From Coriobacteriales bacterium OH1046 (GTDB lineage: Bacteria > Actinomycetota > Coriobacteriia > Coriobacteriales > Atopobiaceae): 64,000 bases of DNA. Below are positions 33,889 to 42,818 of the stretch, piece after piece. The stretch covers positions 62,001 through 126,000 of the forward strand of contig RQYE01000006.1 in the NCBI GenBank assembly GCA_004010535.1. Direction: 5' to 3'. The translations under genes were made by a program, and so were the position numbers. The notes beneath the pieces were generated by a model, which saw only the letters and a program-made list of their open reading frames with translations, had not been told where the DNA came from and searched no databases. Position 1 is the first letter of the stretch; each line of letters begins with the position of its first letter.

Positions 33889-33986
33889 CCTCTCCACGAA
33901 CATCCCCATGTGGACACGATCATCCCCGGGATGATCATGAACACCTGCGGGATGTTCGCGTTTTGGCTGGAATGCTCGTGGAGAGG
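33889..33986. repeat. Nested inverted-repeat element
   Basis: Three layers of complementarity are visible. The outer arms are CCTCTCCACGA (33889-33899) and TCGTGGAGAGG (33976-33986). The next are ACATCCC and GGGATGT (33900-33906, 33949-33955). The centre is GATCATCCC-C-GGGATGATC (33918-33936). No gene lies between the SPFH promoter and the GntR gene end, and this element fills most of that space. It looks like a small folded repeat or a structured RNA. Confidence 0.5.
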
Positions 33987-34062
33987 AACGACGCGTCCCT
34001 GCATGACGAGGCAGCAGCTCTCTTGTCATGCAAGCGCATTAGCGACAGAGGCATCGGTATGC

Positions 34063-34830
34063 CTACGACTCCAGCGACATCTCGAGAAAATAGAAGTCCG
34101 AACGATAGACGGAAATCATGTATTCGCGGGGAATATCATCGCCGTCAAAGGAAATCCGCGTGATCTTGAGAACGGGTTCGCCCGGTTTGATGCGGAGCAG
34201 TTTGGCAATACGTTCATCAGCCGCTTGAGCGCACACCCTTTGATTCGCGCGGGACCATGATACATGCAGGATGTTCGAGTAATACGAGCGGAGGGACTCC
34301 TTGGAGAAGTCCCTCTCCATAGCATGCGGAACATGGGATTCGGTCAGATGGATAACCTCGCTGTAATAGGGGGTGTCCCCCGCACAGCGCACACGCTCCA
34401 GGCGGTAGAGCGGTGTGCCCTCCCTCACCCCGAGCGCTGCCGCGCACTCGCTATCAGCAGGAACAATCTCCGCCGAGATCACCCTCTTCTGCGCTGCGGC
34501 ATCATCGGAAACGGTCCTCTTGAGATAGCTTGTGACTCGTCTTAGGGCCGAGGATGGCCTGTCGGACACGACCACCGAACCACGACCGCGCCGGCGCTCT
34601 ATAAGGCCGTTGCTCACCAGAAGCTCCATGGCCTTGCGGATAGTCGCCCTGCTCACGCCAAGATCGCGGACGAGCTCCGTTTCGGAGGGGATCAGGTCGC
34701 CAACCTTGTACGAGCCGTTGACGATCTCTTGGAACAGCAGGTTATAGAGCTGATAGTACAGCTGCTCGTGCGAGTCCTCGTTCAGGGACCATCGCCGGGT
34801 CGGTCTCTGGGCCGCCTCTGTCGCCATCAT
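34063..34830 (-). CDS. GntR-family regulator with UTRA domain
   Basis: The 255-residue protein (ATG at 34830, GGTGGTG upstream) has an N-terminal winged HTH: QLYNLLFQEIVNGSYKVGDLIPSETELVRDLGVSRATIRKAMELL and GLIERRRGRGS. A UTRA ligand domain follows (LYRLERVRCAGDTPYYSEVIHLTESHVP). Such regulators sense sugar phosphates. It is encoded downstream of and on the same strand as the PTS/sugar operon, so it is the best candidate to bind the palindrome in the aldolase promoter. A separate -10-like TATTAT and a GTGCCC/GGGCAC palindrome upstream suggest its own promoter. Confidence 0.88.
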   Translation of the reverse strand: MMATEAAQRPTRRWSLNEDSHEQLYYQLYNLLFQEIVNGSYKVGDLIPSETELVRDLGVSRATIRKAMELLVSNGLIERRRGRGSVVVSDRPSSALRRVTSYLKRTVSDDAAAQKRVISAEIVPADSECAAALGVREGTPLYRLERVRCAGDTPYYSEVIHLTESHVPHAMERDFSKESLRSYYSNILHVSWSRANQRVCAQAADERIAKLLRIKPGEPVLKITRISFDGDDIPREYMISVYRSDFYFLEMSLES

Positions 34831-34956
34831 CACCACCATGAGAATACACGCGCTTGGCACGACACGCCGCAACTTGCGGTATCGGAGTGCCCTCTTGGGC
34901 ACTTCATAATATAGACCAAACAGCGTGTCGGATGGCCTAGGGCGCCACGCTTGGGT

Positions 34957-35574
34957 CTAAGAACCCTCCCTAGCGACACATTCCTCCAAGCGCTCGACAA
35001 GAGCGCCCCAATCGACCCTCGAGATGTCAGTCGCGTCGACCTCGATAAGCTCTCCCATCTGGAAGCTGCCATATCCTTTGGTCTCGCAGCGCCACCGGAG
35101 CAGCTCTGGCGTCACGAGGTAATCGGCCTTCGTCCTGTCCTCCAAGCAGTCACCCTTGTGATAGCGATTCATCAGATGGCCCAGATGGCGCGACGGTGCC
35201 AGATCCCGTGCTAGGGAACGCTCGTATATCCTATCGAGATCCCCCACGAAGCGAACAGTCACCGAACGGTAGCCGTACTCCTCCGCCAATTGTTCGAGCG
35301 TCGGCTTCTGCTTGCTGCTGAAGGGGTAATCGGTGATGATGGGCCCGCCCGTCCGCATGAGCCGCCCGATACGAGCGTAGTACCTGTGCCATACCTCCAG
35401 CTCGAGGCGTTCCTTCTCGCCGGCATCGTCGAAACCGCGCTCGTCCCAGACCTCCTCCTTTATATCATCGGGGGCGATCACCAGGATGCCGGGATGCCGT
35501 TCGAGGAACAGGGAGCAGAATGTCGACTTTCCCGTTGCCGGATAGCCTGCCAAAAGAATGAGGACTTTCTCCAC
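34957..35574 (-). CDS. P-loop kinase-like protein
   Basis: The GTG start has TATGGAGTAAGAC upstream. The 205-residue product has Walker A GYPATGKST at about 9-17 and the fold pattern of small P-loop kinases such as zeta-toxin or shikimate/gluconate-kinase relatives: APDDIKEEVWDERGF, then IITDYPFSSK and a lid segment ERSLARD. The substrate is unknown. It stands in the sugar operon between the SDR and GntR genes, so a sugar or sugar-derivative kinase is plausible. Confidence 0.75.
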   Translation of the reverse strand: MEKVLILLAGYPATGKSTFCSLFLERHPGILVIAPDDIKEEVWDERGFDDAGEKERLELEVWHRYYARIGRLMRTGGPIITDYPFSSKQKPTLEQLAEEYGYRSVTVRFVGDLDRIYERSLARDLAPSRHLGHLMNRYHKGDCLEDRTKADYLVTPELLRWRCETKGYGSFQMGELIEVDATDISRVDWGALVERLEECVAREGS

Positions 35575-35592
35575 GTCTTACTCCATAAACTG

Positions 35593-35625
35593 AGTCGTCC
35601 GACGGCTGACTGCCGTCGGACGACT
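35593..35625 (-). repeat. Intercistronic hairpin, perfect 14-bp stem
   Basis: Arms AGTCGTCCGACGGC and GCCGTCGGACGACT enclose 5 nt between the SDR and kinase genes. A T-rich run is absent. It may stop part of the transcripts so that kinase and regulator are made at lower level. Confidence 0.6.
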
Positions 35626-35643
35626 ACCGCGTGCTATATTTCC

Positions 35644-36429
35644 CTAATCCATCCACTCTCCACCGGTCAAGTTGATAGATTGGCCGGTAAGATAACTCGA
35701 GTTATCCGTCAGGAGAAAAACGGCTGCATTGATAATATCCTGAAGATCGACTAGGCGGTGCATAGGAATGCTTTTCTCAAAGTATGGGAGCACCTCTTCA
35801 GGATCGAGACCGCGTTTCTTGGCATACTCGTACTTCAACCTGTCCCACATCTCAGTCGGAACGATTCCGGGGCATATGGAATTGACCCTGATGTTCCTGT
35901 CAGCAAATTCCTTCGCAATAGCCTGGGTAAGTCCAAGCACGCCAAACTTGCTGGCGCAGTAGGCAGTCTGCCATGAACTGGGCTTCTTGCCAGAAAGAGA
36001 GCATATGTTAAGAATCACTCCGCCACCATGGCTTAGCATTTTCCGAATAGCCGCTTGGCAACACAGGAATGTGCCTTTAAGATTGACGCCGACCGTCAAA
36101 TCGAGCAGCTCTTCCGAAGTATTGAGAAACGGCACCATCCTTGAGATACCAGCTGAATTAACCCAGCTCGTAATAGGGCCAAGGTCCTCCTCGACCTTAT
36201 CTGTTGCCGACTCAATTTGAGCAGCATTCGTCACATCGACCTTGTATGCCCTCGCAATGCCACCGTCCCGAGCGATTCCGTCAGTGACAGTACCGGCCTT
36301 TTCGGCATCCAGATCAAAGATGGCAATCTTTGCCCCCCTCTTGGCGAAATCTCTCGACATTGCCGCACCCATACCACTCGATGCGCCGGTAATTACAAAG
36401 GTCCTGTTGTCCATCCTCTCGCTATTCAT
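35644..36429 (-). CDS. SDR-family dehydrogenase (sorbitol-6-phosphate dehydrogenase-like)
   Basis: The 261-residue enzyme has the Rossmann motif TGASSGMG at 14-21, an N-S-x-G region (SWVNSAGIS) and the catalytic YCASK near 155, with a C-terminal GQSINLTGGEWMD end typical of SDRs that oxidise polyols. Next to mannose-family PTS genes and a zinc dehydrogenase, it matches the place of D-glucitol-6-phosphate dehydrogenase in L-sorbose operons. The exact substrate cannot be read from sequence. Confidence 0.85.
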   Translation of the reverse strand: MNSERMDNRTFVITGASSGMGAAMSRDFAKRGAKIAIFDLDAEKAGTVTDGIARDGGIARAYKVDVTNAAQIESATDKVEEDLGPITSWVNSAGISRMVPFLNTSEELLDLTVGVNLKGTFLCCQAAIRKMLSHGGGVILNICSLSGKKPSSWQTAYCASKFGVLGLTQAIAKEFADRNIRVNSICPGIVPTEMWDRLKYEYAKKRGLDPEEVLPYFEKSIPMHRLVDLQDIINAAVFLLTDNSSYLTGQSINLTGGEWMD

Positions 36430-36462
36430 GCTTTGCCCCCCGCTATTGCCCCAAATGACTTC

Positions 36463-36936
36463 CTATCTCAAGTACTCAGCTATATTGATGGGTTTGTCCT
36501 GCGGCATCACCTGAATGAAGACCTTAAGGCCATGTTCAAGCAGCTGCTTGAGCTGACTGTTTTCGTCGGGGCTTATAGAGATATTCTTATAGAGTTGGGA
36601 ACGATCCTGCCTTGCGCCCATGCCGCCGACATCGACCTCACCAACATCGATGCCGCTCTCGACGAGGGCAAGGATAGCCCCTGGCCCTTTAACGAGAAGA
36701 ATGGTAGGAGCGTCAAGCCCTTGGGAAAAGAATTGCGCTCCCTCCTCCTTGGTGAATATCCCGATTGCAATATCCTCGGGAATCGCGGTCTCGAGGACTT
36801 CAACCATATACTCGTCCTTTGCCGTTGTATCATCGACAACGACAACCTGCTCGGCGTGTTTGTTCTTTATCCAAGCAGTCATTACCTGGCCGTGGATCAG
36901 ACGGTCGTCAATCCTTGTGAGCACTAAGTTTTCCAT
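36463..36936 (-). CDS. PTS mannose/sorbose-family EIIB
   Basis: The ATG at 36936 has GGGAGGAAAGC upstream. The 157-residue protein starts MENLVLTRIDDRLIHGQV; the histidine in RLIHGQV is the phosphorylation site of this EIIB family. The length is standard. Its start overlaps the EIIA gene by 29 bp. It receives phosphate from EIIA and passes it to sugar entering through the IIC-IID complex. Confidence 0.93.
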   Translation of the reverse strand: MENLVLTRIDDRLIHGQVMTAWIKNKHAEQVVVVDDTTAKDEYMVEVLETAIPEDIAIGIFTKEEGAQFFSQGLDAPTILLVKGPGAILALVESGIDVGEVDVGGMGARQDRSQLYKNISISPDENSQLKQLLEHGLKVFIQVMPQDKPINIAEYLR

Positions 36937-37351
36937 GCTTTCCTCCCTTGCCCGAACCGGGCCCAATTGCCTTTACCCCCATGAAGAAGGGAGATTCCAC
37001 CTTTCCCAGAAGCGTATCGAGGGTATCCGTCTCATCTCGATCCATGGCGAAGGCCAGAACCATGGGGACATTCACACCGGCAATGATGCCAATTCTGAAC
37101 TGGTTCTTAAGGTAGATTGCACTATTGAATGGCGTCCCGCCGGCAATATCTGCCAGAACCATCGACCCGCGCGAATCGATGCTGCTTGTCTCGGAGAGAA
37201 TGGTAGCCAGTTCCTTCCTATAGCCTTCAGGCGACATGTCGGGAGTGAGACTCAGCGTCCGAATACCAAAGTCCTCGCCAGCCACCATCCGTATTGCATC
37301 CATGATGCCTTCGCAGAATTTTCCATGACTTATCAAAACAAGCTGAATCAT
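36908..37351 (-). CDS. PTS mannose-family EIIA
   Basis: The 147-residue protein begins MIQLVLISHGKF, where His9 is the phosphorylated residue of EIIA-Man proteins. VLADIAGGTPFNSAIYL in the middle and the overall length fit well. It lies between the fused IIC-IID gene and EIIB and shares the operon. The C-terminal tail (GSGKGGKHGKLSAHKD) is basic and unusual but short. Confidence 0.9.
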   Translation of the reverse strand: MIQLVLISHGKFCEGIMDAIRMVAGEDFGIRTLSLTPDMSPEGYRKELATILSETSSIDSRGSMVLADIAGGTPFNSAIYLKNQFRIGIIAGVNVPMVLAFAMDRDETDTLDTLLGKVESPFFMGVKAIGPGSGKGGKHGKLSAHKD

Positions 37352-37390
37352 AGCCGCACCTCCCCATGACCTCTCCCCTGATCTTCTTAA

Positions 37391-39043
37391 CTAACCTGCA
37401 TATCCCAAGATTCCGAGAAAGTAGCCTGCAATACCGATGGCAAAGATGGCGATGATGATCCAAGCGGTATTGACCTTCTTCTTGAGCATCCACCAGACCA
37501 GCATCGTAATTCCAAGCGGGATAAGACCAGGCGCAAGCGAATCAAAGACGGATTGCAAGCTTGTTGCGCCATTGCCAACGGTAAACTGGAGCGGAGTGTT
37601 AACCGTAACCCGTGATGCTGCCATTGCGCCAACAACCATGAGGCCGACAATACTGAAAGCATTGATGATGCGATTAATCGTCCCATCCTTAAGAATGTGG
37701 ATCAGAGAACTCTTGCCTTGGTTGTAACCGGTCATAAACATGAAGTAGCCACATCCGAATATGAGGGCCTCGAAAATGAGGAAAGAGAGAATCGGCCCAA
37801 GATAACTGCCGCTGAGTGCCATCGAGCAACCGATACCGAAGAGAATCGGATAAAGGATACCCTGCATTACCGTGTCACCGATGCCGGCAACGGGTCCCAT
37901 CAAACCGGTACGGGCCACATTAATGTCCTCGGGAGTGACATCAGCACCATTGGCGCGCGCCTCCTCCATCGAACACGAAATCCCATTAATGATGGGGCCG
38001 ACCGTAAACACCTCGGAATTATAAAAGACCATATATTTCTTGAGCTCCTCTGCTTGGCGCTCGGGAGAATCGTACAAGGCTCTGACGGGAGTGATCATAA
38101 GATTCGCGATGCCCAGAGCCTGGAGTCGCTCATAGTTATAGCAGGCCTCGGTACTCGTGGTCCACAGCCAAGTCTTAATGAGAGTTGGTTTGGAGAGCTT
38201 CTTGGTATATTCGAGCTGGGGTGCGGCGGCGGGGGTTGCGGGAGTACTGACTTCGACTGTGCTTACTTTCTTGTCTACAGTCAATCTCTTGACAGCCTTC
38301 TTAGCTCCTTGTTCGGAGTTTTCGCCTCTCAGATACAGAATAATGGCGATGATCGCAGAAAAGATGGAAACGGCCGTGAGATCAAGACCAGAATAGGCGA
38401 CTAGGAAGAAGCCTCCGAAGAACCACGGGATCAGCTTCGGCTTTCCAAGATAGTTCAAGAGCATGGCGATACCGAGTGCCGGCATGATACCGCCAACTAC
38501 TTGGAGTGCGCTGATGACCTTGTCGGGCACAGCAGCAATCAGCGACTGCGCCCAATCACTGCCCGACATCACCAAAAGGAAGGACGGAACACCATAGAGG
38601 AGTGCAGCCATGCAAAACGAGGGGAGGAAATTCATAATGCGGACGCCACGAATATTTCCCCTATCCAGCAATCTGTCGGCTTGGTGGACCCATACAGCGT
38701 TGACTGTCATGTAAACCTGGTTCAGGAGCAGACCCAGCATACTGAAGGGGATTGCGAAAGTCGATGCTAGCGCCGGATCAGCACCGGAAAGAATGACCAT
38801 GGCAGTACCAAAGATGCCCGCAACGATGGTATTGCTCGGCATCGTACCGCCAGCAGAAATCCACCCCAGATATATCAGCTGAATATTCGCACCTGCCAGC
38901 ATACCCGTCATCGGATCGCCCATGAAGAGGCCGACCAAGGTGCCCGTGGTCAGAGGATAGACAAGGCACTTCGTTATAGGGCCGAAGAACCACCACTGGC
39001 CCATAGTTGCCAACAAGGCGACCAACAAAGCGGAAATGACCAT
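37391..39043 (-). CDS. PTS mannose-family fused EIIC-EIID permease
   Basis: This single 550-residue chain contains both membrane subunits that are normally separate. Residues 1 to about 245 are EIIC-like (GLFMGDPMTGMLAGANIQLIYLGW; PSNTIVAGIFG). A linker of about 35 residues rich in Val, Thr, Pro and Ala follows. From about residue 280 the chain is EIID-like (TWLWTTSTEACYNYERLQALG; GLMGPVAGIGDTVMQGILYPI), ending with several helices. No stop or frameshift interrupts it, so the fusion is real in this sequence. GAGAAAGAGG precedes the ATG. Confidence 0.92.
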   Translation of the reverse strand: MVISALLVALLATMGQWWFFGPITKCLVYPLTTGTLVGLFMGDPMTGMLAGANIQLIYLGWISAGGTMPSNTIVAGIFGTAMVILSGADPALASTFAIPFSMLGLLLNQVYMTVNAVWVHQADRLLDRGNIRGVRIMNFLPSFCMAALLYGVPSFLLVMSGSDWAQSLIAAVPDKVISALQVVGGIMPALGIAMLLNYLGKPKLIPWFFGGFFLVAYSGLDLTAVSIFSAIIAIILYLRGENSEQGAKKAVKRLTVDKKVSTVEVSTPATPAAAPQLEYTKKLSKPTLIKTWLWTTSTEACYNYERLQALGIANLMITPVRALYDSPERQAEELKKYMVFYNSEVFTVGPIINGISCSMEEARANGADVTPEDINVARTGLMGPVAGIGDTVMQGILYPILFGIGCSMALSGSYLGPILSFLIFEALIFGCGYFMFMTGYNQGKSSLIHILKDGTINRIINAFSIVGLMVVGAMAASRVTVNTPLQFTVGNGATSLQSVFDSLAPGLIPLGITMLVWWMLKKKVNTAWIIIAIFAIGIAGYFLGILGYAG

Positions 39044-39073
39044 AAGAACCTCTTTCTCGATATACTCAATGAA

Positions 39074-40078
39074 CTAGTGCTCCCCACTAAGACGGACCAT
39101 CACCTTCCCTTTCCTTACGTTCTCGAGCGTTTTCAGTTCTGCTCCCACCTCCTCAAGTGAAAGTTCCGCACTGATAATTCGTCTCGTATTGATTTGCCCG
39201 CTTTCAAGCAGGCGAATAGCGCGCCCGGTCGTATGGGGATTGAGATAGGAGGTGTAGATGCTCAGTTCCTTTGTGTATGCTTCAAATTGATTGAAGCTAA
39301 TCGGCTTTTCGGGATCGCCAAGTCCAAAGAGAAGGATCTTCGCGTTTTTCCCAGCGACATGGATTGCCTGTTCCATCGTCGAATGAAGCCCGATGCACTC
39401 AATCACATAATCGAAATTCTTCTTCTTGGAGATTGCCTCTATCTCAGAGTCGCAAACGGCTGAGGTAGCCCCCAATTCCAACGCGAGCTTCCGCTTCGCG
39501 GGTTCTCGTTCAATCACAATCACCTCAGCCGGCCCCCGCAGCATGACGATCTGGAGCATGAGAGAGCCCACTGCTCCCATTCCGTAAAGCACGACGGTTG
39601 TCCCGCTCTGCATATGAAGCAAATCGAGTCCATGTATGGCACAGGACAAAGGTTCAGCTAAAGCTGCAGCCTCCAGATCAAGCGAATCGGCAATGTGGTA
39701 AACATTCTGCTCAGGGGGAAAGACATAGTCTGCAAAACCCTTTGCAACGCCGTGTCTTGTCTCGCAGAAATTCGGAAACCCCTTCTGGCACCATTCGCAT
39801 TTCCCACATCCATAGCTCGGATCGCAGGCGACTCTATCCCCCGGTTTGAAGTGCCTGCACTCTGGCCCGACCTCGACAACCGTTCCTGAGCATTCATGCC
39901 CTAAGATAATGGGGGGAATAACGATGCTCGCACCATTCTTCCCTTGAAACTTGTGAACATCGGTACCACAAACCCCACACCATGCGACGCGAATCTTAAC
40001 CTCATCGCTCTCAGGTCCTCTGTCGGGGATTTCTTGGACCGCGTACGTATGATTACCGAGATAGAATCCTGCTTTCAT
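39074..40078 (-). CDS. Zinc-dependent polyol/sugar-phosphate dehydrogenase (MDR family)
   Basis: The 334-residue enzyme shows the MDR zinc motif GHECSGTVVEVG, catalytic CGVCGTDVHKF, the structural-zinc cysteines CGKCEWCQKGFPNFC and the NAD-binding VVLYGMGAVGSLMLQ. In L-sorbose operons a protein of this family (SorE) reduces L-sorbose-1-phosphate to glucitol-6-phosphate, which the SDR then oxidises to fructose-6-phosphate. The combination here fits such a path, or another hexitol route. AAGGGGAAC lies before the start. Confidence 0.88.
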   Translation of the reverse strand: MKAGFYLGNHTYAVQEIPDRGPESDEVKIRVAWCGVCGTDVHKFQGKNGASIVIPPIILGHECSGTVVEVGPECRHFKPGDRVACDPSYGCGKCEWCQKGFPNFCETRHGVAKGFADYVFPPEQNVYHIADSLDLEAAALAEPLSCAIHGLDLLHMQSGTTVVLYGMGAVGSLMLQIVMLRGPAEVIVIEREPAKRKLALELGATSAVCDSEIEAISKKKNFDYVIECIGLHSTMEQAIHVAGKNAKILLFGLGDPEKPISFNQFEAYTKELSIYTSYLNPHTTGRAIRLLESGQINTRRIISAELSLEEVGAELKTLENVRKGKVMVRLSGEH

Positions 40079-40462
40079 ATATTGTTCCCCTTATCTGCGC
40101 ACGTTCCTGAAGAGTTCGGTCTTTTCTCCAATGACACCCCGGATTGCCTTAAAGAGCCGCTATCAAGACGGCCAACTCGCCAATTCCCGGTTTGTTGCAG
40201 GCCTTCCTCATTGCCTCATTCCACTTGACAGGGAGCCTGACCCAAACACTGAACGTTCTTTGCCGCTTGTTTGGAATTGATGTCTGTCTTTGACCTGTGT
40301 TGACCAAAACACGTTCCAATTGCAACAGTGCTGACTTACGAATCGCAATAGGCCTTCTGCAGCCAAAAACAGTTCCAACCCACGGTTCTCACCCTCCCCA
40401 CTCGATCAAACCTGCGGGAGTACGATGGCTCTAGGCTACCAACCCCCCGCCTCTTGGCACTA
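40079..40462 (-). promoter_or_regulatory. Long intergenic region with paired direct repeats before the dehydrogenase/PTS genes
   Basis: This 384-bp gap contains no gene. Two similar 16-bp sequences, CCAAAACACGTTCCAA (40304-40319) and CCAAAAACAGTTCCAA (40363-40378), lie 59 bp apart in the same direction. They look like paired binding sites of a regulator and suggest a second promoter for the dehydrogenase-PTS part of the operon. Confidence 0.5.
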
Positions 40463-41305
40463 TTAGACGTTTTTGAACAAGCTGATCTTATGCTCGACGA
40501 TCTGGGTGATGGCATCGAGGACAGGCATCACGTTGCTACGGTTGGACATATTTTCCTTGTTGGAGGAATACAGCCTGCGGGACGTGGTGTTCCACCGGAC
40601 CAGCAATTCGGTACCGACGTTAAACTTGCGGATACCGCGATCGATAACCTTGTGGATATCCTCGTCGGAAACCCCTGTCCCTCCATGGATGACAAGCGGC
40701 TTCGATACCGCCCCGTAGATGGATTCAAGAACCCCGAAGTCGATACGGGTCTTCGATTTGTACTGCCCGTGGCTGGTGCCAATGGCAACCGCAAGGGCGT
40801 CGATGCCGGTCTTTTCTATGAACTCCACGGCATCTCCGGGATCAGTCAGACACACCTGATCGGGATGGACAACGACCCCATCCTCGGTCCCACCAACCGT
40901 GCCCAGTTCCGCCTCAACAGAGGCGCCGGCTGCATGCGCGTACTCGACCACCCGCTTCGTCCCAAGAATGTTTTCCTTGAAAGGCAAGGCAGATCCGTCG
41001 TACATGACCGATGAGTAGCCGGCATCCACAGCCATGCGGATGGTGTCCCAACCCTTTGCGTGATCGAGGTGCAGGACGGCATCAACACCGTATTCTTCGG
41101 CAAGCGACGTGACGACCGCCACCAATGTCCTCATCCCCACGTACGTGGCGGTCCCTTCGGAGGTTTGGACGATAACAGGTGTCTTCTGATTACTAGCAGC
41201 ACGGATAATCGCAGGGACCATCTCCAGATTGTGGGCATTGAATGCCCCGATGGCCATATGCAGCTGACCCGCCTCTTCTAGGACTTCCCTCAGAGTCGTA
41301 TACAC
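40463..41305 (-). CDS. Class II fructose/tagatose-bisphosphate aldolase
   Basis: I chose the GTG at 41305 because AAGGAGGCAGC is correctly placed; an ATG 27 bp upstream lies before that ribosome site. The 280-residue enzyme has class II signatures: AVLHLDHAKGW (zinc-binding His), SVMYDGSALPFKENI, and HGGTGVSDEDIHKVIDRGIRKFNVGTE with further zinc and substrate ligands. Close relatives cleave fructose- or tagatose-1,6-bisphosphate. It is the first gene after the operator-bearing promoter of the sugar operon. Confidence 0.92.
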   Translation of the reverse strand: MYTTLREVLEEAGQLHMAIGAFNAHNLEMVPAIIRAASNQKTPVIVQTSEGTATYVGMRTLVAVVTSLAEEYGVDAVLHLDHAKGWDTIRMAVDAGYSSVMYDGSALPFKENILGTKRVVEYAHAAGASVEAELGTVGGTEDGVVVHPDQVCLTDPGDAVEFIEKTGIDALAVAIGTSHGQYKSKTRIDFGVLESIYGAVSKPLVIHGGTGVSDEDIHKVIDRGIRKFNVGTELLVRWNTTSRRLYSSNKENMSNRSNVMPVLDAITQIVEHKISLFKNV

Positions 41306-41343
41306 AACGCTGCCTCCTTGCTTCAAGCCCATCCGATTATATA

Positions 41344-41372
41344 ATTATCCGGTTGTCCGATTGTTCGGACAA
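41344..41372 (-). promoter_or_regulatory. Promoter with overlapping palindromic operator for the sugar operon
   Basis: On the minus strand TTGTCC (41367-41372) and GATAAT (41344-41349) are 17 bp apart. A perfect inverted repeat, TTGTCCGA-N4-TCGGACAA (41353-41372), covers the -35 and part of the spacer. A repressor bound there would block RNA polymerase; the GntR protein of the same cluster is the likely one. Confidence 0.82.
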
Positions 41373-41518
41373 TTAAAAGTATACGAACATCTCCGCTACT
41401 GTCAAGAAGCTTTCCGAACTATCCCGTCACACATACGAACGGTAGCGTCTCGGCATCGAGCGGCCCTCGCGGCAGCATATCCAACACGATCGACACTATG
41501 AGCGGAAGGATCGCTTGA

Positions 41519-42743
41519 TCACTCCCACACGGGTGGCTCGGCAGCAATGCCGTCCAGAGACCCCCTCGAGAGCTCGCGCGCGACAAGCGGGAGCATATAG
41601 AGCGGAAGGTAGCGGACAGGCTTGCCCTCCCGGATCTCAGTAGACACATTCGACTCGGAGAGCATGTAGGCGAACTCGATCCCGTACTCATCGAAACGGA
41701 GCAGATTGTTGAGCGCCACATGGCGCCGGTAGTCCTTCCCCGACTTCACTCCGATGGGGAGCACCTTGCTTCCAGCCTCCCCTATAAAATCGACCTCACC
41801 GAGCTTCGTATGGTGGTAGTAATGGAACGGGACACCCCACGTAGCGAGCTCCTGGGCAACAACGTTCTCGTAGATGCCTCCGAAATTCACCTTTAGCTCC
41901 CCTGCCAGAGCCGCAAGCGCGACATCGGTCTTATACTGGGACATGAGCATACCCACATCGGAAAGGTAGAGCTTGAAGCGCCTATTCTCCTTGTCGAGCT
42001 GAGCGGGGATGGAATCGTAGATAGCTTTGACCTGCAACGCCCGGTCATCGGCATGCTTGACCATGTCCTCACGGTAGAGCGCGACAAGGTTCTTCTGCGT
42101 CTGCCGCACAGCTCCGAGGTTGAACCCATTGTCAAGATAGGCACACGACACGCGGCACCCCACCGATCACTGCATACAGTCTGAACACGCGGAGCAGCCT
42201 CCCAAGGGTGCTCGTCAGCGGGCAGCCCCTCCGAGAAGCACTCCTCAAGCGTCTCCCAAATGGTTGTGGGAACATTGAGCGCCCCGCAGAACTCCGAGAA
42301 GCTTAAAGGATACATGCGTTCTCGCGCAGGAACCCCACGGGAAACGATCTCACACGGCCGAGTTCTGCCCCCAGTAGGGAACCGCTCATGACGAGGGGAA
42401 ACCTTCCGTCCTAAGCCAAGTACTTCGAGAGCGTGACGAGATTCTGGGCTTCCTGTACCCCATCAAGGAAGGCGAGCGTCTCTCCGAGAACCACCCTCCT
42501 GCCCGATGCGAGCCGTAAGCGACTCTATAGCTTGCCGCACATTCATAGCGGCGGCAAGCGTTGCGGCAAGCTGGGAATCCTCTATGAAATCGACCTTGAT
42601 GAAGGAGGGATACTCTCTCTCCGAGCGAATTCCTCGATGAGGAAGGTCTTACCTATCTGGCACGCCCCATCCATCAGAAGCGCAGTGCCGTCCGCATCTT
42701 ACTTCCACTTGGCAAGCATGTCGTATGCAGTGCGCTCAAGCAT
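41519..42743 (-). pseudogene. Broken AAA/DUF4143-type ATPase gene
   Basis: Pieces of one ATPase can be followed through different frames. The start is MLERTAYDMLAKWK, then a stop, then a Walker A-like QIGKTFLIEEFARR and KVDFIEDSQL; later comes YPLSFSEFCGALN (near 42315). An intact C-terminal part (42163 to 41519) has YLSDVGMLMSQ, GGIYENVVAQELA and GEVDFIGEAGSKVLPIGVKSG, a typical DUF4143 nuclease-like end. At least one stop and two frameshifts separate them, so no full protein can be made. Such ATPases often spread and decay in gut Actinobacteria. Confidence 0.85.
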
Positions 42744-42818
42744 ATTTGCCTTCCTTTATGCCGCTAACACAACATCAAAGAGGTTCGATTCCACCGCTAA
42801 CATATCCATCTTGGGCGA

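Noticed and set aside
40363-40400. Sigma-54 promoter for the mannose-family PTS operon
   Set aside because: TGGC and TTGC elements can be found on the minus strand but not at the required GG-N10-GC spacing.
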